This document shows, piece by piece, positions 7,994 through 16,672 of a stretch of 64,000 nt of DNA. Numbering within the stretch: the first letter of the stretch is position 1; each line of letters begins with the position of its first letter. The position numbers and the translations under genes are program-made. Below the pieces are notes generated by a model that saw nothing but the letters and a program-made list of their open reading frames with translations, did no database searches and was not told the origin of the DNA. This stretch comes from Herbidospora yilanensis (GTDB taxonomy: Bacteria; Actinomycetota; Actinomycetes; Streptosporangiales; Streptosporangiaceae): positions 6,653-70,652 of the forward strand of contig NZ_BBXE01000024.1 in NCBI RefSeq assembly GCF_001570565.1. Reading direction: 5' to 3'.

Positions 7994-9621
7994 GGGGCCT
8001 CGACCCAGGCGCCGTAGAACTCGGGGTGCGCCGAGATGCCCAGCCGCAGGTCGCGCACCTTCTTGCTGGCGCCGAGGTTCTGCGTGTCGACGTAGGTCGG
8101 CACCACCACCGCGTTCTCGATCGCCCACTTCTGCACCTTGGCGTATTCGGCGGCGCGCCGGGCCGGCTCCTGGGCGGTCTGCGCCGCCGTCAGCCACGCG
8201 TCGACTTGGGGGTCGGTGACCTGGGCGAAGTTGTGGCCGCTGTTCTTGGACGTCTGGTCGGAGAAGAAGAAGTGGCTCAGGATGTCGCCGTCGCCGCGCG
8301 CCCACGACAGTTCGACCACGTCGTAGCGGCCCTCGTCGAGGCGGCCGCCGATCTCGATCGCGTCGGTCGAGGCGAGCAGCTCCAGGTAGATGCCCGACTT
8401 CTTCAGGTCGCCCTGCACCGCCTGCGAGAACGTGCTCGCCTCGCCGTAGATCGGGGCGACCACGGTGAGCCGCTTGCCGTCCTTGGTGCGGTAGCCCTCG
8501 GCGTCGCGGCCGGTCCAGCCGGCCTCGTCGAGCAGCTTGGCCGCCAGCGCCGGGTCGGGCGGCCAGGTGTTCTCCAGCGAGGCGTCGTAGCTGGCCGGGG
8601 TGGTCGGCGACAGCGGGCTCCAGGCCCGCTGGTAGAGGCCCTGGAAGACCGACTTCACGAGCGTGTCGATGTCGATGGCCCGCTGGAAGGCCTGCCGCAC
8701 CCGGACGTCGGAGAACAGCGCGCCCTTCGTGTTCAGGTAGAAGGCGTTGACCGCCCCGGGCACCTGCTTGTCGAGCACCTGGAGGTTCGGATCGGCCTTG
8801 AGCAGCCCGAGCTGGTTGGCCGGGATCGCGCTCGCGGTGTCGACCTGGCCGGAGGTCAGCGCCCCGACCCGGGTGGCCTCCTCGCCGATGAACCGGACCT
8901 TCAGCGTGTCGAGGCGGGCCGGCCCGGTGTGCCCGGCGCTCTTGGGCGCCCAGTCGTAGGCGGCGTTCTTCGTGTACGTCCGCTCCTGGCCGCGCACGTA
9001 GGCGCCCGACTTGAAGGGGCCGGAGCCGACCGAGCCGTCACCGGCGGCGCACAGCTTGTCCGGCCCGGCCTTCAGTGTGGCGGGGGAGGCGATGCCCAGC
9101 GCCGTGGTGCTGGCGGCCTGGAGGAACGGCACGTAGGGCCGGTCGAACTCGATCTTCACCTGGTAGGGGCCGACGACCGAGACGCCCTTGTACGGCCCGA
9201 GCAGCCCGGCCGCGTACTGGGAGTTGGTCTCCTTGGCGGTGATGTGGTCGAAGTTGGCCTTGACCGCCTCGGCGTCGAGCTTGGCGCCGTCGTGGAAGAC
9301 GACGTCCTCGCGCAGCGTGAACGTGTAGGCCTTGCTGTCGGGGCTGATCTCCCACTTGGTGGCCAGCCACGGCTCCAGCGCGCCGTCGGGCGTCTGGTAG
9401 ACCAGCGAGTCGTACACCGGGCGCTGCAGGAACGAGGTGACGTCCTGCGCGCTGACGTGGGGGTCCCAGCAGTCGGGCTCCTCGTTGACGGCGTGGGTGA
9501 GGGTGCCGGAGGTGGCGGGCTTGGCCGCCTGGCCGCCGCCACCCCCGCCGGTGTTCTGCGTGCCGCACGCGGCGAGGGCGATAAGGACGGCGGCCGCCAG
9601 TACGGCACGTGATGGAGGCAT
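7990..9621 (-). CDS. Peptide/substrate-binding lipoprotein, SBP family 5 (DppA-like)
   Basis: A 543-residue extracellular binding protein. The signal peptide ends in a lipobox LAAC with Cys19 as the lipidated residue, followed by a Gly-rich linker. The family-5 fold is recognisable from the VYDSLVYQTPDGALEPWLATKWEIS region and the C-terminal AEYAKVQKWAIENAVVVPTY. It is the first gene of a four-gene importer operon and is preceded by a SARP-like box about 50-70 bases upstream. The ligand is unknown; oligopeptides are usual for the family. Confidence 0.93.
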   Translation of the reverse strand: MPPSRAVLAAAVLIALAACGTQNTGGGGGGQAAKPATSGTLTHAVNEEPDCWDPHVSAQDVTSFLQRPVYDSLVYQTPDGALEPWLATKWEISPDSKAYTFTLREDVVFHDGAKLDAEAVKANFDHITAKETNSQYAAGLLGPYKGVSVVGPYQVKIEFDRPYVPFLQAASTTALGIASPATLKAGPDKLCAAGDGSVGSGPFKSGAYVRGQERTYTKNAAYDWAPKSAGHTGPARLDTLKVRFIGEEATRVGALTSGQVDTASAIPANQLGLLKADPNLQVLDKQVPGAVNAFYLNTKGALFSDVRVRQAFQRAIDIDTLVKSVFQGLYQRAWSPLSPTTPASYDASLENTWPPDPALAAKLLDEAGWTGRDAEGYRTKDGKRLTVVAPIYGEASTFSQAVQGDLKKSGIYLELLASTDAIEIGGRLDEGRYDVVELSWARGDGDILSHFFFSDQTSKNSGHNFAQVTDPQVDAWLTAAQTAQEPARRAAEYAKVQKWAIENAVVVPTYVDTQNLGASKKVRDLRLGISAHPEFYGAWVEAP

Positions 9622-9672
9622 GGGAACTCCAGGTACGTTCGAAGTGCGATCGTCCGAACTATCGGGAGTGCC

Positions 9673-9690
9673 GCTAAAGCGGGGCTGAAA
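9673..9690 (-). promoter_or_regulatory. SARP-like repeat upstream of the ABC importer operon
   Basis: On the minus strand TTTCAGC (9684-9690) and CTTTAGC (9673-9679) are 11 bases apart, spacer CCCG. The box starts 52 bases before ATG 9621. As at the acyltransferase promoter, the TAG stop codon of the upstream gene (LLM monooxygenase, stop at 9674-9676) forms part of the second heptamer. Confidence 0.55.
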
Positions 9691-10681
9691 CCACGATCCG
9701 CGCGGCCTCGGCCAGGAGCCGGAACGACCGCAGCCGCTCGTCCTGCGACGGCACCACCGTCAGCGCCATCAGCTCGTCGGCGCCGGTCTCCCCGATCAGC
9801 CGGTCGAGCTTGCCCGCCACCGTCTCGACGCCGCCGATGAGCTGCGGCTCGACGATGGCCCGGACGAACTCCCGCTCGGCCGCCGACCAGCGGTGCGCGG
9901 CCGCCCTCGCCGCGGCCGGGAACACGTCGAAGTCCGGCGAGGTGCGCATCAGGACCTTGCCGAGCAGGTAGGAGGAGGCCGTGGTGAGGGCCTCCTCGTC
10001 GGTGGGGGCCACGGTGACCAGCGCCGCGATGAGGGTGCGCGGCCGGTCGAGGTCGGCCGAGGGCCGGAACGCGTTCCGGTAGGCGGCCAGCGCCTGCGCC
10101 GTGTCGCGCGGGTTGATCTGGTGCGCGTACGCGTACGGCAGCCCCAGCGACCCGGCGAGCGCGCCGCTGCCGGGGCTCGATCCGAGCACCCACACGTCGG
10201 GCCGCGCGTCGGCGGCCGGGACGGCGACGATGCCGGTCGACCGGTCGGCCGGCGCGAAGTAGCCGCGCAGTTCGCCGATCTCCCCGGCGAAGTCGGCCGC
10301 GCCCTCGGGGGAGCGGCGCAGCGCCCTGGCGGTGCGCGGATCGGTGCCGGGGGCCCGCCCGAGCCCCAGGTCGATCCGGCCCGGATGGAGCGCCTCCAGC
10401 GTGCCGAACTGCTCGGCCACGACGAGCGGGGCGTGGTTGGGCAGCAGCACCCCGCCCGACCCCACCCGCAGCGTCGTGGTGGCCGCCGCCAGCCGCCCGG
10501 CCAGCACGGCCGGGGCGGAGGTGGCCAGGCTCGTGGTGTTGTGGTGCTCGGCCACCCAGTAGCGCAGGTAGCCCAGCTCCTCGGCCTTCGGGGCGAAGGC
10601 GACGGTGTCGGACAACGCCTGGGTGGCCGAGCCGCCCTCGAAGACCGGGACGACGTCGAGAACCGATAAGGGCAGGGTCAT
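9674..10681 (-). CDS. Luciferase-like (LLM) flavin-dependent monooxygenase, AbyE-like
   Basis: A 335-residue protein of the bacterial luciferase-like family. It shows [12 protein letters not shown] at the N-terminus, the WVAEHHN motif typical of the MsnO8/alkanal-monooxygenase-like subgroup and [34 protein letters not shown]. Members use reduced flavin (FMNH2 or F420H2) to oxidise small molecules. ATG 10681 overlaps the TGA of the exporter gene. The abyssomicin cluster has an equivalent gene (abyE), so an oxidative tailoring step is likely. The flavin reductase partner is not seen nearby. Confidence 0.88.
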   Translation of the reverse strand: MTLPLSVLDVVPVFEGGSATQALSDTVAFAPKAEELGYLRYWVAEHHNTTSLATSAPAVLAGRLAAATTTLRVGSGGVLLPNHAPLVVAEQFGTLEALHPGRIDLGLGRAPGTDPRTARALRRSPEGAADFAGEIGELRGYFAPADRSTGIVAVPAADARPDVWVLGSSPGSGALAGSLGLPYAYAHQINPRDTAQALAAYRNAFRPSADLDRPRTLIAALVTVAPTDEEALTTASSYLLGKVLMRTSPDFDVFPAAARAAAHRWSAAEREFVRAIVEPQLIGGVETVAGKLDRLIGETGADELMALTVVPSQDERLRSFRLLAEAARIVVSAPL

Positions 10682-12108
10682 GACAGGGCTCCTTCGGAGG
10701 ACGCCGGTTCGGACACGGGCTCGGCGGGGGCCGCCTCGGGACGGCCGGGCAGCAGCAGCCCGGCGGCGAAGACCACGGCCGCGGCGGCCACGGGCCACCA
10801 GAAGGCGTCGCCGAACGTGGCGGGGGTGGGCGCGGTGTGCGCGCCGCCGCCCTGGAGGATGAGCGCGACGACGGCGATGCCGAGCGAGGCGCCGATCTGG
10901 TTGAGGATGAAGACCGCGCCGGTCGCGCCGGCCACCGCGTCGCCGGGCACCGTGCGGTAGACCGAGCCCATGGTCGGCGCGCCGACCAGGCCGAGGCCGA
11001 ACCCGGCGGCGAGCTGCGCGCCGGTCAGGAGCACCTGCGAGGTGCCCGCGTCGGACGCGGTGAACACCAGCGCGCCCAGGCCGATGAGCAGCGCCCCGAC
11101 CGGCACCAGCCGCCGCGCGCCGAGCTTGTCGGCCAGGTTGCCCGCGACCGGCATGCCGACGAGTGTGCCCAGCCCGAGCGGGGCCAGCAGCAGGCCCGAG
11201 GCCAGCACCGACTCGCCGCGCACCTCCTGGTAGTAGAGCGGCAGCAGGAACAGCAGCGAGAACAGGCCGCCGCCGATGAGGAACATGGTGGTCACGCTGG
11301 CGCTGAACCCCTTGCTGCGGAACAGCCGCAGGTCGAGCAGCGGCGTGCCGGTGGTGCGCAGCGCGTGGACGACGTAGGCGGCGAACAGCGCCAGGCCGAC
11401 CACCAGGCCGATCAGCACCGACGTGCTGCCGAAGCCCTCGGCCCCGGCCCGCGACAACGCGAAGACGAGCGCGGCGAACCCGGGCGACAGGGTGAACACG
11501 CCGATCCAGTCGAGCGGCGCGGCGCCGCCGGGCGGGTCGGCCGGCAGCACGACGATCGCGAGGACGATCGCGGCGACCGCGAAGGGGATGTTGACCAGGA
11601 ACATCCACTGCCAGGTGAGGTTGTCGAGGATCAGGCCGCCGACGATGGGGCCGACGACGGGACCGAGCGTGATGGGGATGGAGATGAGCCCCATGACCCG
11701 GGCGATGCGGGCCGGACCGGCCGCGCCCGCGACGACGGTCATCATGATCGGGTCGACCATGCCGCCGCCGAAGCCCTGCAGGATCCGGAACACGATGAGG
11801 CTCTCGGCGTTCCAGGCGAAGGCCGAGAGCGTCGACCCGGCCAGGAACACGGTCAGGCCGAGCAGCCACATGCGCTTGGCGCCGAAGCGCACGGTCGCCC
11901 ACCCGGCCAGCGGGATGGCCAGCGCGACCGCGAGCAGGTAGCCGGTGGTCACCCACTCGATGGTGGCCAGCGTCGCCTCGAACTCGGCGGTCAGCGTGCT
12001 GATCCCGACGTTGACGATCGTCGCGTCGAGGTAGGACATCATCCCGCCGAGCACCATCACGCCTATCAGCGTGAGCAGCGCGCGGTCGAGCCGGACCGTG
12101 CCTGACAT
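10678..12108 (-). CDS. MFS drug:H+ antiporter, DHA2 family (probable self-resistance exporter)
   Basis: A 476-residue membrane protein with a 14-segment DHA2 pattern. Visible signatures are [13 protein letters not shown] in the first helix region, [19 protein letters not shown] (motif A region) and [10 protein letters not shown] in helix 5 (antiporter motif C). ATG 12108 is chosen because AAAGGAG lies just before it. It is divergent from a TetR gene with a palindromic operator between them, the usual layout of a regulated exporter. It corresponds in role to AbyD. The likely cargo is the cluster product. Confidence 0.92.
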   Translation of the reverse strand: MSGTVRLDRALLTLIGVMVLGGMMSYLDATIVNVGISTLTAEFEATLATIEWVTTGYLLAVALAIPLAGWATVRFGAKRMWLLGLTVFLAGSTLSAFAWNAESLIVFRILQGFGGGMVDPIMMTVVAGAAGPARIARVMGLISIPITLGPVVGPIVGGLILDNLTWQWMFLVNIPFAVAAIVLAIVVLPADPPGGAAPLDWIGVFTLSPGFAALVFALSRAGAEGFGSTSVLIGLVVGLALFAAYVVHALRTTGTPLLDLRLFRSKGFSASVTTMFLIGGGLFSLLFLLPLYYQEVRGESVLASGLLLAPLGLGTLVGMPVAGNLADKLGARRLVPVGALLIGLGALVFTASDAGTSQVLLTGAQLAAGFGLGLVGAPTMGSVYRTVPGDAVAGATGAVFILNQIGASLGIAVVALILQGGGAHTAPTPATFGDAFWWPVAAAAVVFAAGLLLPGRPEAAPAEPVSEPASSEGALS

Positions 12109-12141
12109 GACCACTCCTTTGAACCGGGGAGACAGTGAAAA

Positions 12142-12157
12142 TGAACTGATGAGTTCA
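12142..12157. promoter_or_regulatory. Palindromic TetR-type operator between exporter and tetR
   Basis: TGAACT (12142-12147) and AGTTCA (12152-12157) form a perfect 6-base inverted repeat around a 4-base centre. It lies in the 79-base gap between the divergent exporter and TetR genes. Such a site would let the TetR protein repress both genes until the product or an intermediate binds. The binding is inferred from position and symmetry. Confidence 0.6.
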
Positions 12158-12187
12158 ATTGCCTGCCTGGGACGGTAGCATGGCCAA

Positions 12188-12829
12188 ATGAGCGTTGGCG
12201 ACACCGAGAAATCGACCTCCGACCGAGGGCGGCTGGACAAACGCCGGGCCATCGTGGAGGCCGCGCTACGGGTGTTCGCCCGCGTGGGCTACGCGCAGGC
12301 GAGCCTCGACATGATCGCCGCCGAGGCGGGGGTGGCGAAGCCGACCATCTACAACCACCTCGGCTCCAAGGAGAACCTGTTCCGCCACGTCATGACCGAG
12401 ACCGCGGCGCGGGCCAACGGCAAGACGATGGAGGTCCTGGAGTCCTTTCCCGGTGAGGCCGACGGGCTGCGCCCCGGCCTCGAAGACGTCGCGGGCAAGC
12501 TCGTGGCCTGCTACACCGACGAGCAGTCCCAGGCCGTCCGCCGCCTCCTCTACGCCGAGGCGGTCCGCTTCCCCGACCTGTTCGACCAGGTCAGGGCGAG
12601 CGGTCCCGACCAGTTCATCGAGGCGCTGGCCGGGCGGCTGGCGCGGCTGGCCAACGCCGGCCACCTGCGCATCGAAGACCCGGTCAGGGCGGCCAACCAG
12701 TTCATCGCCCTGGTCTACGAGGAACTGCCGACCCTGAGCACGTTCGGCTCCCGCCCGCTCGACTCCCGGGAGGCCGAGAAGGTGGCCGTCGCGGGGGTCG
12801 ACACCTTCCTGCGCGCGTTCGGGTCATGA
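12188..12829 (+). CDS. TetR/AcrR-family transcriptional regulator
   Basis: A 213-residue regulator with an N-terminal helix-turn-helix (VGYAQASLDMIAAEAGVAKPTIYNHLGSKENLF, about residues 37-69) and a variable ligand domain. It is transcribed away from the DHA2 exporter and probably controls it; it corresponds to AbyC. Its TGA overlaps the stop of the convergent hydrolase gene by six bases. The start ATG 12188 keeps an 18-residue unstructured leader. Confidence 0.92.
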   Translation: MSVGDTEKSTSDRGRLDKRRAIVEAALRVFARVGYAQASLDMIAAEAGVAKPTIYNHLGSKENLFRHVMTETAARANGKTMEVLESFPGEADGLRPGLEDVAGKLVACYTDEQSQAVRRLLYAEAVRFPDLFDQVRASGPDQFIEALAGRLARLANAGHLRIEDPVRAANQFIALVYEELPTLSTFGSRPLDSREAEKVAVAGVDTFLRAFGS

Positions 12830-13867
12830 GGCGTACCGGAGCTTGGAGAACTCCTTGGTGAGGGCCACCCGCTGGGGCGCGTAGCCGCCGTGGATGCGCA
12901 GCACCGACAGCAGCGTCCACAGGCGGGTCTGCGCGAACGACGACGGCGCGCCGTGCACGTCGTCGTGCTCCAGCACCCGCACCCCGCTCACCCGCTCGCG
13001 CAGCAGGGCGGCGTCGGCGGGCGGGATGATCTCGTCGCGCAGGCTCGTCACGTGGGCGACCGGGACACGCAGCGCCGACAACTCCTCCGGGGTCAGCGCC
13101 CAGTCGCGGATCAGCGGGTAGACCTTGCCCGGGTCGGTCCCGGCGAGGTGGGCCAGCGTCTCGGTGGTGATCCCGGGCACTCTCGCCTGCCAGCTCTCGT
13201 CGGTGAAGAAGTGGTGCAGCGGCGCGCCCGCGCCCACGACGCCCCTGATCCGGTCGTCGTGGAGGGCGGCGCGCAGCGCCAGGTGGCCGCTGAAGCTGAG
13301 CGCCAGCAGGTAGGTCCTGCCGGTGTCGGCGCGGCCCTCGACCGCGTCGAGCAGGGCCGGGAAGAAGCGCCAGGCGTCGGCGTCGTAGGGCACCGGGTTC
13401 TCGCCGACGCGGGGCATCTCGGTGACGATCCCGGCGAAGCCGAGCGCGTCGAGTTGCGGCAGCACGGCCGCCCACTGCTCCTTGACGGAGATGATGCCGC
13501 CGGTCAGCACCAGCAGCGGCCGGGGTGTGGGGTCGTCCAGGCCGACGGTCCAGCCGGGGGCGGGGCCCTCCAGCGGCCTGATCGCCGGGAAGCCGGCCCG
13601 CCAGCGGTCGAAGACCGCGCGGCTGCGCGCGGCGGCCTCCTGCCGGGCCGGGCCGTCGGCGTAGGGGAAGCGGGCCATGATGTAGTGGGCGTTGGCCTCC
13701 AGCGGTTGGTCGCCGGCGGCCAGCCGGTCGCCCTCGGCGCTCCACTCGCGCACCCACGAGTCGTCGTCGTGGATCCGGGCCAGGATCGCGGCCGAGTGCT
13801 CGGGCGGCATGCCCTGCGATCGGGCGTGCGCGATCACGTAGTTCTTCAGCTCGTCCAGGTGGGTCAT
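12824..13867 (-). CDS. abyA5: Alpha/beta hydrolase, tetronate acetate-eliminating enzyme (AbyA5-like)
   Basis: A 347-residue FrsA/DUF1100-like alpha/beta hydrolase. The strand-turn-helix elbow reads ALSFSGH, with Ser191 the probable nucleophile and Ser in place of the usual second Gly. The acid and base are likely in SLRDEI and HDDVHGAP. In tetronate pathways this enzyme removes acetate from the O-acetylated tetronate to form the exocyclic methylene that serves as dienophile. ATG 13867 overlaps the stop of the E2-like acyltransferase, the same order as A4-A5 in known clusters. Confidence 0.9.
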   Translation of the reverse strand: MTHLDELKNYVIAHARSQGMPPEHSAAILARIHDDDSWVREWSAEGDRLAAGDQPLEANAHYIMARFPYADGPARQEAAARSRAVFDRWRAGFPAIRPLEGPAPGWTVGLDDPTPRPLLVLTGGIISVKEQWAAVLPQLDALGFAGIVTEMPRVGENPVPYDADAWRFFPALLDAVEGRADTGRTYLLALSFSGHLALRAALHDDRIRGVVGAGAPLHHFFTDESWQARVPGITTETLAHLAGTDPGKVYPLIRDWALTPEELSALRVPVAHVTSLRDEIIPPADAALLRERVSGVRVLEHDDVHGAPSSFAQTRLWTLLSVLRIHGGYAPQRVALTKEFSKLRYAS

Positions 13868-14598
13868 AGGTTCTCCAGGGCCTCTTTCACCTCGGTCAGC
13901 ACGTCGGCGGCCTCCGCGCCGTCGATCACCCGGTGGTCGAACGACAGGCTGAGCCGCATCACGGGCGCGACCGCGGGCGCCCCGTCCCGCACCACGACCC
14001 GGTCGGTGATCCGGCCGACGCCGAACGTGGTGGTGGTGCCGCCGACCGAGTGGAAGGAGTCGACGGCCCGGTGGCCGAGCGAGGTCACCGCGAAGGTGCC
14101 GGTCAGGTGCGGGCGCAGGCTCAGCGACCGGGCGGCCTTGCGGAACCTGCGGCGGCCCAGCGCCCACGGCGCGCGGTGCAGCCGGCGTACCCCCTCGAAG
14201 TCCTTCAGCTTCTCCGGGTCGCCGTGGCGCACCCGCGTCAGGTGGGCGTGGATGTCGGCGATGGCCGCCTCGTGGAGGTTCGGCACGACCGTGCCGAGCA
14301 CGACCCGCCGCCCGTTGAGCGTGCGGTCGAGGGTGACCTTGCCGCTGACGAACGGATAACGGGCCACCCGGGGGCGGAGCCGTCCCTGGATCGCCGCGTT
14401 GGCCTCGGGGTGCTTGGCCAGCACCCGCCCGGCGGCGTGCAGGACGTAGGCGGTGATCGCGTGGCCGTGGGTGGCGCGGTGCGCCAGCACCCGGGTCATG
14501 TCGACCTCGGTGTCGAGGAAGACGGGGGAGAAGTCCCTGATGACCTCCAGGAAGAACAGCGTGTGCCGCCGCTCCGGATACGGCGGGACGCCGGTCAT
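13864..14598 (-). CDS. abyA4: E2-type (2-oxoacid dehydrogenase acyltransferase fold) tetronate O-acetyltransferase (AbyA4-like)
   Basis: A 244-residue stand-alone catalytic domain of the dihydrolipoamide acyltransferase fold, without lipoyl or E1-binding domains. The catalytic motif HRVIDG gives His222 and Asp226. In characterised tetronate pathways (Agg4, AbyA4, QmnD3 types) it acetylates the tetronate hydroxymethyl group. ATG 14598 overlaps the ACP stop. Placement between the ACP and the A5-type hydrolase supports the call more than the fold alone. Confidence 0.9.
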   Translation of the reverse strand: MTGVPPYPERRHTLFFLEVIRDFSPVFLDTEVDMTRVLAHRATHGHAITAYVLHAAGRVLAKHPEANAAIQGRLRPRVARYPFVSGKVTLDRTLNGRRVVLGTVVPNLHEAAIADIHAHLTRVRHGDPEKLKDFEGVRRLHRAPWALGRRRFRKAARSLSLRPHLTGTFAVTSLGHRAVDSFHSVGGTTTTFGVGRITDRVVVRDGAPAVAPVMRLSLSFDHRVIDGAEAADVLTEVKEALENL

Positions 14599-14822
14599 GA
14601 CGCGGTCGCCAGTTCGTAGACCGCCGCCAGGCTGGGCGCCTCCAGCACCCGGGCGAACGGCAGCGGGCGGCCCGTCTGGCGCTCCAGCAGCGTGCAGAGC
14701 GTGAGCAGGTGCACCGAGTCCCAGGTGTCGACCGTGTCGAGCGACCGGCCGAGGTCGTCCTCGGTGACCGGGAGGGCCAGTTCGTCGCGCAGCAGCGCGA
14801 CGTACTCCTCGACGGAAATCAT
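14595..14822 (-). CDS. abyA3: Free-standing acyl carrier protein for the glyceryl unit (AbyA3-like)
   Basis: A 75-residue carrier protein. Ser36 in TWDSVHLLTL is the phosphopantetheine attachment site, in the variant DSVH context usual for glyceryl ACPs. It receives glycerate from 1,3-bisphosphoglycerate through the FkbH-like enzyme. ATG 14822 overlaps the TGA of that gene, and its own TGA overlaps the next ATG. The short length and position fix the role. Confidence 0.92.
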   Translation of the reverse strand: MISVEEYVALLRDELALPVTEDDLGRSLDTVDTWDSVHLLTLCTLLERQTGRPLPFARVLEAPSLAAVYELATAS

Positions 14823-16672
14823 GGTTGTTGTCCTCCGAAATCGGCGCTGAGGCGGATGTGCGGCACCGGTTCCGGCGGCCGGGTCAGGTCGTGCCGGAAC
14901 TCGGCTCCCGCCTCGTCGGCGTGGACGGTCGCGAACCCGGCCTCGGGATAGAAGCCGGCCACCCTGCCGTTCCTGGCGGTGCGGCGGTAGGCGGCCCGCA
15001 CCTCCCGGGCGGCGGAGCCGCGGGCGTGCTCCAGCACCGCGCCCAGCACCGCGTGCTCGATGCCGCGCCCGAACACCCGGCAGCTCAGCAGGAAGTTCTC
15101 CACCCGCAGCACCGCGCCGTCGCGGCGCAACAGCACCGCGCCCACGAGGCCGTGGTCGCCGAACCGGTCGGCGGAGGAGATGGCGAGCACCCAGGCGTCC
15201 GGATCGCCCGCCAGGTCGCGCACCTCGGCAGGGGAGAGCCGCCGGGTGGTCAGGTTGAACTGGTTGGTGCGCAGGGTGATCTGGGAGACGCGGTCGAGCT
15301 GGGCGGGCGCGGCGGGCGCGAGCCGCACCTCGGTGCCGAGTTCGGCCAGGTAGCCCTCCAGGGAGTCGAAACTCTCCAGGAAGCCGCGCCGGGCGTCCTC
15401 CTCGCGGTAGCGGGCCGGGCGGGCCAGGTCGTCGGAGGTGAGCCGGGGCACGTCGAACCAGCCGTCCCGCAGCAGCGCGGCGACGTGCAGCGCCGGTTCG
15501 CCGGTGAGGTCGACCACGGCGACGCCGGGCAGTTCGCGGCGCACCAGGCCGCGTTCGAAGGGGCTGTCGTCGGCGAACACGAAACTGTCGGCGGCGAGGT
15601 CGAGGTCGCCCGCGAGTTCGGCCAGGTTGTCGTGCTTGGGCCGCCAGTTGGCCCGCACCTGGACGAAGTCGCCCGCCCGCAACGTCATGCCCGGGTGGTC
15701 GCGCAACACGGCGGCCACCGGCTCGGGGTCGTTCTTGCTCACCGCCGCCACCAGCACGCCCTGCGAGCCGAGCTGCCGCACCACCCGCTGGAACCGGGTG
15801 AACGCCTCGCCCCGGTAGCCCTCGGCCACCTCGACGCCCTCCGGCCCCACCTCCCCGAGCACGCCGCCCCAGACGGTCTCGTCCAGGTCGAGCACCAGCA
15901 CCTTCTTGGCCGGCCCGGCGGCCTGCCGGGCCAGGTGGGCGACCTCGCGGGCGTACGCGGCGAGCAGGTCGTCGGTCAGATGGGCCTTGGCGTAGACGCT
16001 CTGGCGCGGGTCGCGGGCGCGCACCCCTTCGGCGAGCAGCGGGTCGAGGTCGACGACGGCGACCTCGGGGTGGTCGAGCCGCAGCAGCCGGGCGTTGGCC
16101 TCCCGCCAGGCCGCGCCGAGGGCGGCCCGTTCGCGCCGGTCGAGGAGCTGGGCGGTCAGCTCCCGGGGCAGCGGGAGGGTGTTGAGCACCAGCGTCGCCC
16201 CGCGCGCGGTCGCGGCGAAGGTCGCGGCGAGCCGCTCCACCAGCTCGATCTTCGCGTCGAGCACCCGGGCCGCGTCGCCGGCCCGCCAGGGCGGCGGCAA
16301 CTCGGCGGCGACGATCTCGGGGTCGAGCACCGCCAGCGCGAACGCCGGGCCGTCGGCCTTCCCGAGGGTCGTGTAGAGATCGCTCGCGGGGTCGGCCAGG
16401 TCGCGCACCCAGGCGTCGAAGTCGGCGAGCGTGATCCCGGCCAGCAGGCCGTGCCGGGCCAGTTCCACCGCCAGCGCCGGGCGCAGCGCGGCCAGGGTGC
16501 CGTGCCCGGTGACGTACAGGGAGACGAGGGGCGTGGCCGGATGGGCGGCGAGCACGTCGGCGGGGTCGAGCCGGGCCAGGAACCGGCCGGCGCGCGGCAG
16601 CGCCTCGTCGGGCAGATCCGCCAGCAGCCCCCGCACCGACGGCCACTCCGCGGCGGGTGGGAGGCCGATCAC
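14819..16672 (-). CDS. abyA2: FkbH-like HAD-superfamily glyceryl-S-ACP synthase (AbyA2-like)
   Basis: A 617-residue protein. The HAD motif LVLDLDETVWGG places the two catalytic aspartates at 262 and 264, followed by an FkbH-type C-terminal half with a GNAT-like fold (QLDRVSQITLRTNQFNLT to the end). The family dephosphorylates 1,3-bisphosphoglycerate and loads D-glyceryl onto the ACP. The start is GTG 16672, overlapping the TGA of the KAS III gene (GTGA), which gives the usual family length; a longer upstream reading would run through that gene. Confidence 0.94.
   Translation of the reverse strand: MIGLPPAAEWPSVRGLLADLPDEALPRAGRFLARLDPADVLAAHPATPLVSLYVTGHGTLAALRPALAVELARHGLLAGITLADFDAWVRDLADPASDLYTTLGKADGPAFALAVLDPEIVAAELPPPWRAGDAARVLDAKIELVERLAATFAATARGATLVLNTLPLPRELTAQLLDRRERAALGAAWREANARLLRLDHPEVAVVDLDPLLAEGVRARDPRQSVYAKAHLTDDLLAAYAREVAHLARQAAGPAKKVLVLDLDETVWGGVLGEVGPEGVEVAEGYRGEAFTRFQRVVRQLGSQGVLVAAVSKNDPEPVAAVLRDHPGMTLRAGDFVQVRANWRPKHDNLAELAGDLDLAADSFVFADDSPFERGLVRRELPGVAVVDLTGEPALHVAALLRDGWFDVPRLTSDDLARPARYREEDARRGFLESFDSLEGYLAELGTEVRLAPAAPAQLDRVSQITLRTNQFNLTTRRLSPAEVRDLAGDPDAWVLAISSADRFGDHGLVGAVLLRRDGAVLRVENFLLSCRVFGRGIEHAVLGAVLEHARGSAAREVRAAYRRTARNGRVAGFYPEAGFATVHADEAGAEFRHDLTRPPEPVPHIRLSADFGGQQP

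Noticed and set aside
6252-12838. The same 15 bases (tcatgaggcgtaccg) at the ends of the DppC-type permease and the A5-type hydrolase genes
   Set aside because: Both genes end Arg-Tyr-Ala-Ser-stop. A 15-base match by chance is expected in 64 kb of GC-rich sequence, and nothing else is shared around it.
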